Positions 14,301 to 26,468 of a stretch of 64,000 nucleotides of DNA are shown here, piece by piece (the stretch's first letter is position 1; every line of letters begins with the position of its first letter). A program made the translations under genes and the position numbers. This DNA comes from Coniochaeta sp. PMI_546. Lineage: Eukaryota > Ascomycota > Sordariomycetes > Coniochaetales > Coniochaetaceae. The notes below the pieces were generated by a model. It saw only the letters and a list, made by a program, of their open reading frames with translations, had not been told where the DNA came from and searched no databases. The stretch lies in contig MU271148.1 of NCBI GenBank assembly GCA_021432605.1, forward strand, positions 813,362 through 877,361. Reading direction: 5' to 3'.

Positions 14301-15114
14301 CTGCTCCATCATGCCGGAAGAGCTGCTTGGGTCTCAATGGATGAAGAAGGGAGGTGTGAATGCTCCGAATGTCAAGGCCATGTCGTCATTCTCGACAGAG
14401 CTATCGAACCTGGTGGCAGATACGATTTTGCACTACAGCGAAGTCAAGAAGCGAGCTTCGGTGATCAAGCAATGGATCAAGATTGCCCATCAATGTCTTG
14501 AACTCCACAACTACGACGCTCTGATGGCAATCATCTGCTCGCTGAATAGCAGTACCATCACTCGTTTGCGCCGAACTTGGGACATTATCAGCCCAAAGCG
14601 AAGGCAGATGCTCAAGCAACTTCAAGGGATCGTGGAGCCTAGCCAAAACAACAAGATCCTCCGGTCGCGCCTCCACGATCATGTCCCTCCTTGTCTGCCT
14701 TTTTTGGGAATGTTCCTGACCGACCTGACCTTCGTTGATATCGGAAATCCTGCCACGAAGACGAGCGATAACGGACTGACATTGGTGAACTTTGACAAGC
14801 ACACTCGTACCGCCAAGATCATTGGCGAGCTACAGCGTTTCCAGATACCCTACCGGCTGAGCGAGGTTCCCGACCTTCAGGAGTGGCTCCAATATCAGAT
14901 CATCCGGGTTCGAGAACTAGAGATGCAGCAGGGCAACAGTGTCCAGGTCTCGTATTATCGAAAGAGTCTGCTCCTCGAGCCACGCGAGACTCAAGCCCTC
15001 CGCACGCCGGTCGAGACACCAGCAGGCGTCAACGGTGCTAACGGCATGTTTGGCTGGATGCGAGCTAACAGCTCCAGCACTAGCAATCACCTCGCCGTGG
15101 CAGCACAGACCTGA
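11395..15114 (+). CDS. CDC25: Cdc25-type Ras guanine nucleotide exchange factor with SH3 domain
   Basis: Two exons, 11395-11934 and 11995-15114. The 60-nt intron (GTAAGT..ATAG) joins in phase 0 and gives 1219 residues. An SH3 domain spans about 74-135, with RAFYPF, W111 and GWLPTNY. A long Ser/Thr/Pro-rich middle follows. The Ras exchanger motif (REM) domain begins near residue 753 and the catalytic RasGEF domain covers about 930-1155, including LDFDPLEIARQLT and, near its end, RLSEVPDLQEWL. The layout SH3-linker-REM-RasGEF is that of fungal Cdc25 proteins, which load GTP on Ras at the plasma membrane upstream of adenylate cyclase. The protein is shorter than yeast Cdc25 (about 1590 residues) but in the range of filamentous relatives. 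The chosen ATG is the first in the frame, and a seven-codon upstream frame overlaps it. It converges with the UNC93-like gene about 1.2 kb downstream. Confidence 0.9.
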
Positions 15115-16338
15115 TTTTGACTGGGCCGCCAGTCTTTCACGTTTCGAACATTCTCATCATCGCAACTGCATCCAACAACAAAATCTGTCCAATTACTGTT
15201 CTCATGACTTTTTGATACCCATACCTTTTTATTTCTTTCGTTCTTCTACATCCCCCTGACGATGACATGGATGAGGGACTTTCTCGACTTGCTCGCATTC
15301 TCTCACCCGAATTGACTCGGCTTATTACACGGCAATGTCATCAACTACACCGTACAGAATATTGCCTGCAAAGGACACAGCTGTACTCATACTATTACCG
15401 CTCTACCGAACCTGGAGCAGTAACAAAAACCTGTGAAGGAACCGAAGATCTTGGATGCTGAATTAGCACCTATCATTGCAAGGACGTAACTCGCGTTGCA
15501 CCTTGCTGTAACGATTTCAGCTCGTCTTTATGAAACTTTCCTTTTTGGCGGGCTAACGGTGCAAAAGAGGATATGGTCAAGGACGGGGACGTCCGGAATA
15601 GGGTGGACAAGGCGTTTTTGAGGTTATATGGAATGGAAGCATGGTGTTTTATGTTGCTAGTTGGGCAGCTTCCGTCTTGTCTCGGCTCGTCGAAGTAAGG
15701 CGACTGAGCGCTCTTTGGCACACCAAATCTGGGAAAGTGGACTGGGATGGAATATACGGTTCTATATGACACCAAAGTCGTGTTTCCGGCAGTGAGTGAT
15801 GCATGGGGAGCATGGGGTTGATACCATCGTAACAAGCTCTCTTGGACTAGAGGACTTTAGAGTAATTGACTCTTACATCTGTGTATAATTCCTATTGTCC
15901 TTGTGATTCGAGCTATCCAGGCTCCCTGTCTAGGGGACGACGGAACAGTGCTTGAAGGTAGGTATATCCTTAACACAGACGAGTTCGACTCGACTATTGA
16001 ATCCCGTGATCCCACTTGCTCTATCGAGGTATTATAGACAATCAAAATCCGAGGACGCTAGGCTGACGCAGCCCTTAAACCCTGGCTTGGGAAGCACCAA
16101 CGGCATCTTACATGGACAACTAATCAGAACCGGTTGTTGTTGACATCACAGCTTTCAACAGTACATTGATATCTCATCTTGGGTATGAATTAATCGCACG
16201 CAATGGTATCTACATAACCGACATCCCCCCAAGGCATGCATGCGCCCTCGTATGCTCGCCACTTTCCGACCACAGTGATTAGATGCGAATCGTCAGAAGA
16301 CCTTCCAGCTAAAGCCATCTTTATTACCGCTCTCACAC
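15115..16338. other. Convergent intergenic region
   Basis: About 1.2 kb between the 3' ends of the RasGEF and the UNC93-like gene. It should hold both 3' untranslated regions. A T-rich segment follows the RasGEF stop (about 15,200-15,250). No further gene was seen. Confidence 0.5.
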
Positions 16339-17967
16339 TTAGACCTCGAGATGCTTCTCGTCCCTGTTGTGGTGGGCAAGCACGTCAGCGGGAGCAACGT
16401 CCTCGACCGTCTCGTCGCTGAACTTGAGATCCTCCTCGAGGGGGACGGTGTCCTTGATCTTGAGCCAGATGACGGGGGCAGCGCAAAGGAGAGCGCCGCC
16501 AAGGAGACCCCACTATAGGTAAATCAGGTTAGTCTTCTCGTACACTAGAGGCTTGCGCTTCAATGAGGGAGAGGGGGCAGACTGAAGAAAACTTACAGTA
16601 GCGCCAAACATGGTGTTATAAGGCTTCTTCTGGCCGTCCAGAGCCCAGAAGACGGCGGCTCCAGCGGACTGGAAGGCCTTGTAGAATCCGGCAAGGTTGG
16701 CCGACTTGCGTCCGGAGTTGGACAGGGCGCCCATGAACCAGTAAATGCTCGTCTGCCAGGCGGCATCGAAGAAGCCGTAGAAGATGTACAGGAACATGGG
16801 GCCGATGTAGAGCTCGCCGCCGTCGGTCCAGTCGACCGTGTGGTAGAGCGGGTTGCCGTCGGCGTCCTTGGCCTCGGCCACCTCGCGGGGGACTTGCTTG
16901 GACTGCCAGGCCCAGCCGCCGCCCCAGATCACAAAGGTCAGGACCACGAGGACGATGAAGTTTGCCTTGGCGCGAACGCTGCGGCGGAAGCGGTGCATAT
17001 CGAGGCTGTAGCCAAAGATGACGGCGGCAACGATCTGGGCGGTCCAGTAGAGCGTGTTGTTGAGCGCGCGGGTGCGGGTGTTGAAATGCGGGCCGTTCAT
17101 AGAGTTGCCCTGGTAGGTGTAGAAGGTGTTTGAGGCGAAGAACATGGGGAAGAGGAGGACGATCCACGGCTCGAGCGTGATGGTCTCGATCAGACCCTTG
17201 ATCTCGGTCTGCCAGGTGGGGTTCTTCATCAGGATGACCTTGCTGCCGTCGCGGCGCTGGACGTTGCTGGCATTGCTAAGGAAGAGGGCGAGAACGGCTC
17301 CCAGGAACATGAGGACGATGAACGCGGAATAAGTGCCGTCTGTGACGGGTCCGGTTATCTTGTTGATGTTCTGACCCAAGGGGATCAGGGAGCCGATGAC
17401 GGCGCCCAGGTTAAAGATGATCCAGAACCAGGAGATGTAGCGACCCTTGCGGTCCTCGGAGGGGTAGCTCATCATGATGGTGCCCTGGGCGGTCCAGAGG
17501 AGGCCGGCGCAGACGCCGAGGAAGGCGCCGGCGAAGATGACGAAGCCGTCATTCTGGTTGTGGTTGTAGGACAGGAAGCTGGCGGCGTAGATGCAGTAGC
17601 CTAGCCCACCAACGGACAGTGTAATCTTGACACCGAGCATGTTGGCGATGGTACCGGAGAAGAAGGCAACCACGGCGAATGTGCTGTAGAGCGCCGTGTT
17701 GGCGTTGTCCTGGGCCCTGAAGTCGACCTGGCCACCACCGCCGAGACCGCCCAAGGCGTTGAACATACCCGGGCAGAGGAAGCAGACCATGGCGACCATG
17801 ATGAGCTGGACGATTGGCGACGCGTACCAAACCTCCTTCCCTCCGACCTTGAATCCCTTGTACATCCATCCCGCTGGTCGAGGAACAGGGCCATCGGCCG
17901 GGGCACCGGTGTGGCCAACGGTAGTCGGTTGGTCCGACACCTCGGGGGCGGTCTTCTCGTCCGACAT
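16339..17967 (-). CDS. UNC93-like major-facilitator membrane transporter
   Basis: Two exons on the minus strand, 17967-16597 and 16512-16339. The 84-nt intron (GTAAGT..CTATAG) joins in phase 0 and gives 514 residues. About ten to twelve hydrophobic segments are visible. The first is near residue 50 and the last, AAPVIWLKI, lies in the second exon. The cytosolic N-terminus of about 45 residues is polar, and the tail after residue 477 is acidic. Length and order of segments match fungal UNC93-like proteins of the major facilitator superfamily, whose substrates are mostly unknown. Reading through the intron would replace the last membrane segment with a short unrelated tail, so the spliced form is preferred. 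The antisense strand also has long open frames because of codon bias. Expected location is the plasma membrane or vacuole. It is divergent from ACH1, 4.2 kb away. Confidence 0.88.
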
Positions 17968-20900
17968 GTTTGCGCGTTATGTGAGCCGTCCAAGATATCC
18001 CAATCGAAGACTTGGCGTGAGTTGGGGAGATGCAACACTCGAGCTTCTCAAGATGCGTGGACAGGAAGACACGAGGAAAAGAGAGAGAAAGAAGATCGGA
18101 TGGACCAAGGCCGACTCTTTGGAAGTTATATTAGTCTCAATGCCAATTTCTGGATCCCGCCGCTATTGTTGGTCGGGGGTAGACCTGTCTCGGGAACGGG
18201 AGGGTGCAGGGAATTAAAGTAATAAGGGAGACCGAGGATTCACGACCCCGGACTTGCTTTCCGAGGGTAGGTAACGCACACAGATAACGTACGGCATGTG
18301 CTGCTACCAACGAAATTGGAGCGAATGCCAGTCAAGGACAGGTAATAGAATGGTACCCAGACCTGCCAGACCCTTGGAGGAGCCGCCCGTTGCTCCAATG
18401 AGTGGTCGATCAGTTGCCAATGAATGGATGGATGGCAGGTAACAGGCGCGCCTTGTCGAGTCCGATGTGGTTGGATTAGTGGTTCCTATCAAAAATGCAA
18501 GCAACGGCTACCCCAAAAAGGACCCCAAGCTACGTGACAGCCCTCTCCGCTTGGTTAGGCGCTTTCCCCCACTTGGGTCTAGAGCGGGATCCTAAGGTAA
18601 CACCACAGGTCCGGGGAACCAGCTTGGTGTAGTGTTGGTGTCACTCGGTGACTTGCGAGGTGGTGTCTTCAAGGGTGTCCGGCCTGTCTGACTTGTCTCA
18701 TGTTGGCGACAGTGAGACTTGGTGCTTCGTATCGAAGGGACTAAAAAAAGGTATGGTAGAACTCGCCACAGGGTAGTCGAATGAAAGCACCGGTACGGAA
18801 GAGATAGCAGCATGGCACTGTAGTAGTGATTGTACTACTACAGGACTATGTACAGGCTGACACGAGGGCAGATAGCGCGAAGGTTGATTACTGGACATGC
18901 CCGCTCTTGTAACATGCACTGGGAGGTGATTGCTCGTCAAGATAGGCCCCGTGTTGGCAAAGCGTACACTTGTACTTTGAACATGTTGTTCATCCTTTTT
19001 GCAAAAGATTGCGCTTGTCAACTCGACGCGGAGGACACGCGACGAAGGGTCGAGCGTGAAGGATACGAGTACCCTTTGGATTAGTTACTATGGACTGTAA
19101 TGGCAGTACACTAGACTAGTGGTCTAAAATCAGATGAAGCAGGGGTGGGGTTAAATGCCGGCCATGGTCGATCCACCAGATCCTAGCTTGATAAGACCGG
19201 ACCGAATCTTGGCCAATTTGATTCGTCGAATTTGGGCCGAAGTCACGAGATCAGCCAGCGAGAGCTCGTAAATCGCTCTATGATTGGTCACTTTGCCACA
19301 GGACGTCAATTAAGGAAGGAGGTGCGTCCTTGGGGAAGCTTGGGCCGTTGTCTCCATTGTCTCCACCCACAGCGAGCCAAGGTCAGGTCATAAGCCGCAT
19401 AACCGTCGAGATTGAACGGTCATGTAACGTTTCGTGGATTTATCCATGCACCCATTGGCACCTCTGCTCTCTTGGTCCTGTGAATTGACTAGGTCGTCTC
19501 TCTGTATCATCAAGTGTTCGGACTCCGGCGTTGTCAAGATTCTGGTTCCCATTTCCAGTTTGAGAGTTCTAGCAAACGTAAGAAAAGGCAGCGAGTTGAC
19601 TCAGTTGAGACTAGACCACGGTGAGGTTACACCCTGAAGATACATGTGGTGTTTATCGTCTTGGTGATACGATGTGACCCGCCTCACATGAATCGGCCAC
19701 TGCTAAAGTCCCCCCTCAATAACCAATGCGATTCTTTGCTCGCAGAGAGCTACACCGGAGCAACCTACGTCCGAGATTGGAGATGGATATACGGGGCTCT
19801 ACACGTGTATACGCACAAAAATGATACCCTACATGTGTAGGCTGATACCGCCGCCTTCCAGACTTCGAAACTCCCATCAGTGTCTCTCAACTCACGATAT
19901 CTATGTTACATCGCAGCATATCCGGGCTAATCCTCCAAATCAACTGCACCCACTGTTTGTACGTATCATCGCGGTTCTGGCCGGCGGGACGATCATCTCT
20001 TGCTGTGCCTTCCGATCGAACTGTGTAGGCCCTGTTCCAAACATCAAAGCGAGGACATCACTTGCAGTGCAAAATAAACGAGTGCCAAGTTCTGTGTTCA
20101 AAGATGAAGTTCAACGGAATGTGAAGAGACACGACCTAATCATCGGCCACAAATCTCCTACCTTATAAGCAGAAACGCGAGGCTTGAGCCACTTCAGCTG
20201 TCCAGGTCGTGAAGCCTCGTGCAACAGCCCTACCTAGATAATGGGCGGATGTGGCGTGCTGAGATAGGGGCCATACATGGATTGCATATCAGATACGCGG
20301 TAAGCTCTAAGTGTACACATTAGTTGGTCTCGACACGGTATAGTCTCCATATGCACCTCGAGAGCCGCATCGATGACCCGTGGGGCACATGCTCTCCATG
20401 GCACCATGCCATTGAGTGCCTGACTCCATATCGGAAACAGCACCCTGGTTCGACCAACGTTGTCCCAAATCTATGTCTACGGGCCGTGGAAACAAGGCCG
20501 CATGGCTGACCCGACGACCTGGGACCAACGCATGGACATACCAGGCCTGCCACGGCGTTACGGTGTCCTCACACGAAGCGAGTTGACGACACCACTTGAT
20601 TCCGCCTACTACGCTTCGTTGCTTCCTATAGTACGGTACAACATTCATCTGGCATCTCCATCTCTTATCAACGGGCCCCGATACCGGACAATCTTAACAT
20701 TGATTCAAATCGACTTGGTGCACAGGTTCGTGGTTGCGTGGTGTCAGCCGCAGCGTCCGACTTCGTACCTGCGGCCAAAGAAAAGGCGAGGAAGGTTTGG
20801 ATGGGAGAGATCATGGGCCAAACGACTCAACGCGCTTTCAGGAATGTATAGATACCAGGCAATCGCCGCGGTGGATGCTGGGCACTGGCAAAGTATATTT

Positions 20901-20993
20901 TCCAGGGATTCTCAGATTCTCTGCGCTTGTCATAGGCGAGACCAAAGAGAATATCGTCAATGGTGACATCCAGGAGCTAACCACGCTCAATAG
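17968..20993. other. Long non-coding stretch upstream of the UNC93-like gene
   Basis: About 3 kb without an intact gene. The first several hundred bases are probably the promoter of the minus-strand UNC93-like gene. Plus-strand frames from about 20,460 onward have protein-like composition in more than one frame and may belong to the same remnant as the coding-like stretch at 20,994-21,173. Confidence 0.4.
18818..18843. repeat. Small perfect inverted repeat
   Basis: CTGTAGTAGT (18818-18827) and ACTACTACAG (18834-18843) form a perfect 10-bp stem with a 6-nt loop. It lies about 850 bp upstream of the UNC93-like start codon. A regulatory role is possible but nothing else supports it. Confidence 0.55.
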
Positions 20994-21173
20994 ACTGCGG
21001 GCATACAACCCGAAGAGACACTGTCAGCGCGAGGGCATCCATCCTGCGATCCGTCATCTACACCTCTGCACCTGAACGCCTATCGCGACCACACGCTCGA
21101 TGCAAGTGGCCGTTTGCTACGGATAACACCAGAGGAAGTCGGCGCCATGCGTGCAATGGACCGAGATAACTAG
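20994..21173 (+). pseudogene. Coding-like fragment, possibly the last exon of a decayed gene
   Basis: A plus-strand frame of 59 residues ending at TAG (21171-21173) reads like real protein, for example LNAYRDHTLDASGRLLRI and TPEEVGAMRAMD. It begins exactly after a good acceptor: branch GCTAAC, then CTCAATAG at 20,986-20,993. In the frame itself the preceding codon is a stop, so an upstream exon is needed. I could not find a partner exon with matching phase; two other frames just upstream (20,460-20,966 and 20,734-21,075) are also protein-like but stop or shift. It is therefore either a gene whose upstream exons I failed to assemble or a relic. No domain was recognised. Confidence 0.35.
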
Positions 21174-22194
21174 GGTAGAGGACGGGGACAGGCACGCCAG
21201 GGCGCGCGCAAGAGAGCAGGAGCCGCCTGAGGAAATCGCAAATCCAATTTTAAGCAGTAACAATGATTGTCGACCGCCATGCATCCTGGACCTTCATATA
21301 GAGGAGGAGCTCAAAAGGCCAGTCTTCGATGATTGTCCAGCAAGCGATCGTCGGTCAAGCGCACAGACGAGAAAGACACCTCCCTCCTTGAAGGATGGGA
21401 AAGAGGCAACAGAAGTAACCTCTAATTGCTTAGCCGTGTGACAAATCTTCGATAGCACCCTCGCGGCCCAGCCATGTTAGTTGCTGATGTGATAAGCCCA
21501 GAGGCGGGCGCGACAGGATGACTGGTGATAGCTTCTGACCGTCGCCACAGTAATTGGGGGTCGTCAGTCTACTATGTATAGAACTGTGAGAAGGGCATAA
21601 CCGAGTTTAAGAGGCTCATTCACGGCCGAAAGGAGCAATGTGGGCCGGGCTGGCCGTCGACCCAGCGTTCAAGCCGAGCTTGGCCCGGATGTCGGAGACT
21701 TCGGAACTTCCTGCCGTGAATAATCCGGGCCTTTGGGTTCCTCCATTGCCTCGCTATCTGGCCTTTCGAATGCTTTCGTGCCTTCAGTAACGATCTCACA
21801 ACTCGACCTTCTCTGGGAACTCGTTGCGACCGCAGTCAGCACTTCGTGAACCATCGCGGTCCGGAGAGGCTGAAGTGAAGCTCTCCACAGTGTGGCTCTG
21901 TAGTGCAGACGTGTGCGTGGGGGGAGCTGTGGCGCTCACCCACCTTGAATTGCACGCGGGGTCAGAGCTGGGCCAATTGACCAATGAGAGGTCATAATAT
22001 GACGAAATAGGACATCGGCAGAGCCCGTAAGTGCCGTCACTGTCATGCACTTACTCCAGTGGCCTTTTTCTCCCTTCGTTTCCGAATAACCTCTTTCCAC
22101 TACTTCTCAATAATAATAACTCGTGCTTTTGGCCGATCACGGTTTCTTTGAAGTTGCTCCCTGTTTGGGCCGTCAGATCATCCAACAGTTCACC

Positions 22195-23957
22195 ATGGCG
22201 TCCGGAATGGCTTTAGCTGCTCTCAAGCAGCGCATCAAGCGACCTTCGATGCTCTCGAAGCTCTGCCAGCCTAAAGATTTGCTGCATCACTTCCCTAACG
22301 GAGCCTATGTTGGATGGTCCGGCTTCACCGGTGTCGGATATCCCAAGTAAGCAATTCCGTGGCCCTAACACTAGATGTGGCATTCGGAGGTAGTGGGAGT
22401 GCTGACCAAGATATGAAGGATAATGCCAACCTTCCTCGCAGACCATGTCGAGAAGAACGACCTACAGGGCAAGCTGCGCTACACACTTTTCGTCGGCGCA
22501 TCTGCAGGCGCCGAGACCGAGAACAGATGGGCCGCCTTAAACATGATCGAACGGCGAGCTCCTCATCAGGTCGGCAAGAACATTGCCAAGGGCATCAACG
22601 AAGGCCGGATAAAGTTTTTTGACAAGCATTTGTCCATGTTCCCGGTTGATCTGGTCTACGTATGTAATCCGATAAGTACATTGCGCAATAGCACTTGCTC
22701 ACTGGCTGCATAGGGATTCTATACAATGGACAGGCCCACCAACAAGCTAGATGTCGTGGTGGTAGAAGCCACGGATATCCTGGAGGACGGCAGCATTGTT
22801 CTAGGTGCTTCAGTAGGCGCGACACCCGAACTCATTCAACTAGCGGACAAGGTTAGTTCATATTCCACCCATCGCTATGCGGGCCTTGGAAGCTCATAGC
22901 AGCGCAGATCATCATTGAAGTCAACACGTCATTACCACACATGGAAGGCCTACACGACATTACCATGACCGATCTTCCTCCCAACCGCAAGCCTTACCTT
23001 ATTATGAACGTTGAAGACCGTATCGGACGAACTTCGGTCCCCATCGACACCGAGAAAGTTGTCGGAATCGTCCACTGCGATCACATGGATCAGACGCTTC
23101 CCAACACTCCGGCGGATGACACCTCCAAGAAGATTGCTGGCCATCTCATCGAGTTCTTGGAACACGAAGTCAGCAAGGGACGCTTGCCGAAGTCTCTTCT
23201 CCCTCTCCAATCCGGTATCGGTAACATTGCCAACGCTGTCATCGGCGGACTTAGCGACTCGAACTTCAAGAATCTGAAGGTCTGGACCGAAGTCATCCAA
23301 GACACATTCCTTGATCTGTTTGACTCTGGAAAGCTGGACTTTGCCACCGCGACCTCCATCCGGTTCTCCCCTGAAGGTTTCAAGCGCTTCTACGACAACT
23401 GGAGCGACTACCAAGGCAAGCTCCTCCTCCGCTCGCAGCAAGTCAGCAACTCGCCCGAGATCATCCGCCGTCTCGGTGTCATCGGAATGAACACCCCAGT
23501 CGAGGTCGACATCTACGCGCACGCAAACTCCACCTGCGTGATGGGCAGTCGCATGCTTAACGGTCTTGGCGGTTCTGCCGACTTCCTCCGTAGCTCCAAG
23601 TACAGCATCATGCACACGCCATCAGCACGGCCGAGCAAGACGGATCCCACCGGCGTGAGCTGCATTGTGCCCATGTGCACGCATGTGGATCAGACCGAGC
23701 ACGACCTGGACGTTGTCGTGACTGAGAAGGGTCTGGCCGACGTACGAGGTTTGAGCCCGAAGGAGAGGGCCAGGGTGATCATCGCGAAGTGCGCGCACGA
23801 AGATTACAAGCCCATCCTGACGAGCTACTTGGACAAGGCCGAGTTTGAGTGCTTACGTAAGGGATGGGGACATGAGCCCCATCTGCTGTACAACAGCTTC
23901 GATATGCATAGGGCGCTGGAGGAGGAGGGAAGCATGAAGAAGGTCAAGAGCTTTTAA
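22195..23957 (+). CDS. ACH1: Acetyl-CoA hydrolase / CoA-transferase
   Basis: Four exons: 22195-22346, 22419-22659, 22714-22851 and 22908-23957. The introns are 72, 54 and 56 nt and all junctions keep the frame, giving 526 residues, the length of yeast Ach1. Conserved stretches include [11 protein letters not shown] across the first junction, [42 protein letters not shown] and [23 protein letters not shown]305 in VWTEVIQD corresponds to the glutamate that carries the CoA thioester in this CoA-transferase family. Family members are mitochondrial and move CoA between acetyl-, propionyl- and succinyl-CoA; loss usually impairs growth on acetate or propionate. An in-frame CTG-rich stretch upstream of 22195 has no better ATG, and [20 protein letters not shown] resembles the start of related fungal proteins. 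Confidence 0.95.
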
Positions 23958-24722
23958 CGGATTTGGGAGCTAAGATGATGTCCTGGCATACCGAGAAAAG
24001 TTTTGCTCGTGGCAACATGCAAGCACGCGGCCCGTCCGACCACGACACGAATAAGGCGGCGTTTAAGGATACTCGGCCTTGACAACTGGGACATGGCGCC
24101 GTCTGATCTTCGGGTGATTGCTTTGCGAGAGCTATGGACCTGACTCCGGAAGATCTTAATTTGTATTTGATGCATACTGTGGCTCTGAGAAGGAGTCCGC
24201 AGATCTTCTCAGATCTTCGATACGATACTGTCTTATATATCAGCTTCTTTTTCCAGTCAAATATATCCCGATCTAGCCATCTACAAAACATGCTGGGTCA
24301 CGCCGGTGCCGCAGTTATGACGTGTCTGAAGCATTTACTTTCCACACTAGTATGCCCGATATATGGTTCAATGACTGACATGACGATTCCAGTATCACGG
24401 CAATGAACTTGATCTATCCGTGTTAACACAATGAGCGCTAACCATCGTATAGTTTCTCACTGCGAAGGCAGTGAGAGAAAGAACAACCTTTCGACAGATC
24501 TTAAGGTTACGGCGCCAAACCTTGTCAGTATTTGCCTCTTCCACTTAAGCAGCTGTTGCCTACTTTCCATCATTGCTCCCAAAGACTTTTCTGCACAATA
24601 TCTCTCGAAGATACACCGCTGTGCGTGCTTGACGATCTAACGACAACCTCCAGCGAATCGTCGCTTTGCCCCTATCCCCAGTCCACTATCCCAACCACCA
24701 CCCACCACCACCTAAAACGAGG
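23958..24722. other. Intergenic region between ACH1 and a small membrane-protein gene
   Basis: About 765 bp holding the ACH1 3' end and the probable promoter and leader of the next gene. Short frames are present (for example 24134-24406), none convincing. Confidence 0.5.
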
Positions 24723-25088
24723 ATGGCGATGCTTCCATCTCGTCCGGCATACTCCGAACGGTCCTCCGACAGATCTACAGATGCGTCCCCAGACTATACG
24801 AGTCGGCCGGCCACGGCGCGGAATGACGATCTCGCCCAGCCAAGACAAGTGGACGAGTGGCAGGAAATCGAACTGAACAACCTCCACGCCAACGCCAGAA
24901 TCATCGTCACAGCCGCCCCTGACCTTGAGGCCGGCCGTCGTGCCGGTAGCCCAGCAAGGTCCAAATTCTGTGACCCGATCGTGGTGACATTAGCTCTCGT
25001 CACTATTACGACCATGAGCATAATATTCCTGGCCTTTGTCGCCACACTCATCGCCAAGGAGGTTGAGAAGGCGAAGAAGGGGACGTAG
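24723..25088 (+). CDS. Small single-pass, tail-anchored-like hypothetical protein
   Basis: A single-exon frame of 121 residues starting at the first ATG of its frame. Residues 1-84 are polar and disordered-looking (Ser, Arg, Asp rich) with a more ordered patch QVDEWQEIELNNLHANARII. Residues about 85-111 form one hydrophobic segment, IVVTLALVTITTMSIIFLAF, followed by a ten-residue basic end, KEVEKAKKGT. One membrane span at the extreme C-terminus with a short charged tail fits a tail-anchored topology (ER, outer mitochondrial membrane or peroxisome). I do not recognise the family. It lies 766 bp downstream of ACH1 on the same strand. Confidence 0.6.
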   Translation: MAMLPSRPAYSERSSDRSTDASPDYTSRPATARNDDLAQPRQVDEWQEIELNNLHANARIIVTAAPDLEAGRRAGSPARSKFCDPIVVTLALVTITTMSIIFLAFVATLIAKEVEKAKKGT

Positions 25089-25392
25089 GCGAGGTCTTGA
25101 CATTTGGACTACCCTGTTGATACAGGAAGTTGGAGAGGTTGGAGGATCAATCTTGTATGCTGTCTTCTTGGTCTATCTCCGTGCATGTCTGGACGATGGT
25201 CGGGAATATCCTCTGGCGTTGTTTGTTGATTGATGGTGTGATGTGCGATTTCGTACGGGCGTTTTGGCGGATTGAGGGATTCGAGGAGTGCAATATAGGT
25301 GCAATAAGTATCCCTCAGCAAAAGGTCATGAATTGAGGAGAGGGATCCTCTGATCTTCTTGTATGAGGTGTCCCACCAATGGCTGCTCTTTC
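25089..25392. other. Short intergenic gap
   Basis: About 300 bp between two convergent reading frames. Nothing is recognised. Confidence 0.5.
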
Positions 25393-25845
25393 CTATCGGG
25401 CATCTGCCTGTTGCAAGGAAATGTCGACGATTGCGGAGAGGTGAATGCATTCGTCAGAGCTTCCACGTTTTTCCAAGACTGACCTCGTCACCAGCTCGGC
25501 CCAGTCTGCTCCTGCCTTGTCTACGTCACCTCGACCGAATGGAAGGTGGTCCTCAAGGAAGGAAGGTACGACTTCGAAGTACTGCACACGTCCTAGGACC
25601 TTACCTCCTTCTTCTAGAAAGCTATAGGGGCCATGTAGCCCACTTTTGCACCTCAATTTCCCATCGTCAGTGATGCATCCGACTTGGTCAGACTGTATGG
25701 CACACCTGGCATAAGCGTAGCTTCTGCGAAGTGACCGGCCGCTCCGGGGGCAAGCGTTAGCCTTGGGCACCCTGCGGTTCGACTGTCGGGAGCTGAGACG
25801 GATCTTTTTCATTTTTTTTTTTTTTTGGTTTGACTTTTGTCTCAT
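25393..25845 (-). CDS. Possible hypothetical protein or gene fragment
   Basis: A minus-strand frame of 150 residues whose second half reads like real protein: VLGRVQYFEVVPSFL, LPFGRGDVDKAGADWAEL and ECIHLSAIVDIS. The first half is basic, and its KKKK run comes from a 15-nt T tract on the plus strand (25812-25826). The ATG at 25845 is the first in frame, but the true start may lie further in, at 25812. No family was recognised. It could be an intact small gene, one exon of a larger gene, or a fragment. The convergent neighbour is the tail-anchored protein. Confidence 0.38.
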   Translation of the reverse strand: MRQKSNQKKKKMKKIRLSSRQSNRRVPKANACPRSGRSLRRSYAYARCAIQSDQVGCITDDGKLRCKSGLHGPYSFLEEGGKVLGRVQYFEVVPSFLEDHLPFGRGDVDKAGADWAELVTRSVLEKRGSSDECIHLSAIVDISLQQADAR

Positions 25846-26468
25846 CGTATAATCAGCTTCCGTTCTTTCCTTTCTAGTCAAACACCAACTCCTGCGTTCT
25901 CAGCAAATGAATATTGACTGTCCTGCGCCGACCAAAATCGCCAGAGACATCTCATCCAAGCTTGCCACTTCCTTGGGTGGACTGGGTGTTACCGACGAAC
26001 TATCATACATCTATTGAGGTGGATGGTCGATTTTCGTGTAATTTGCAACGTCTTTCGCAGAGCTTCTGCCTTTGGCCAAGTATCGTTGGTGTAACGTGTC
26101 GAAATATTAGAGAGTTCGCTTCGACCAACATCAGGCAATAAGAGCTTATGAATGCTGTGCCCCACAAAGGGAGGATTGAAGAGAGAAAGAATATAAGGGA
26201 AAATGAAGAAAGAAGAAAACTGGCCAGTGGTAGATAGAGTTAAATAATCTATTCCTAATAACATCAACAGGCGTTCTTGTAAAGTCTGCAAGGTAGATCG
26301 CCATGCTGTTCACCAAGAGTTTGGATCCCTCCTTACACAAGAAGGGTTGGGCGTTCATTTCCCCTTCCATAGTTTTCACAGAAGACCCTGTCTAAGGGCC
26401 AATCTTTTGCAGCAATTGATCTTGCTCGCAGATATTCCTTCGTTAGGCCATCGTGGTCATATATTCCG
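25846..26468. other. Intergenic region downstream of MLH3
   Basis: About 620 bp, AT-rich in its middle (26,150-26,280). It probably includes the MLH3 3' untranslated region and any promoter of the minus-strand frame at 25393-25845. Confidence 0.45.

Noticed and set aside
16616-17869. Other long frames over the UNC93-like gene on both strands
   Set aside because: Arg/Pro-rich or Ala-rich shadows created by high third-position GC; only the 17967 frame yields membrane spans in the right order.
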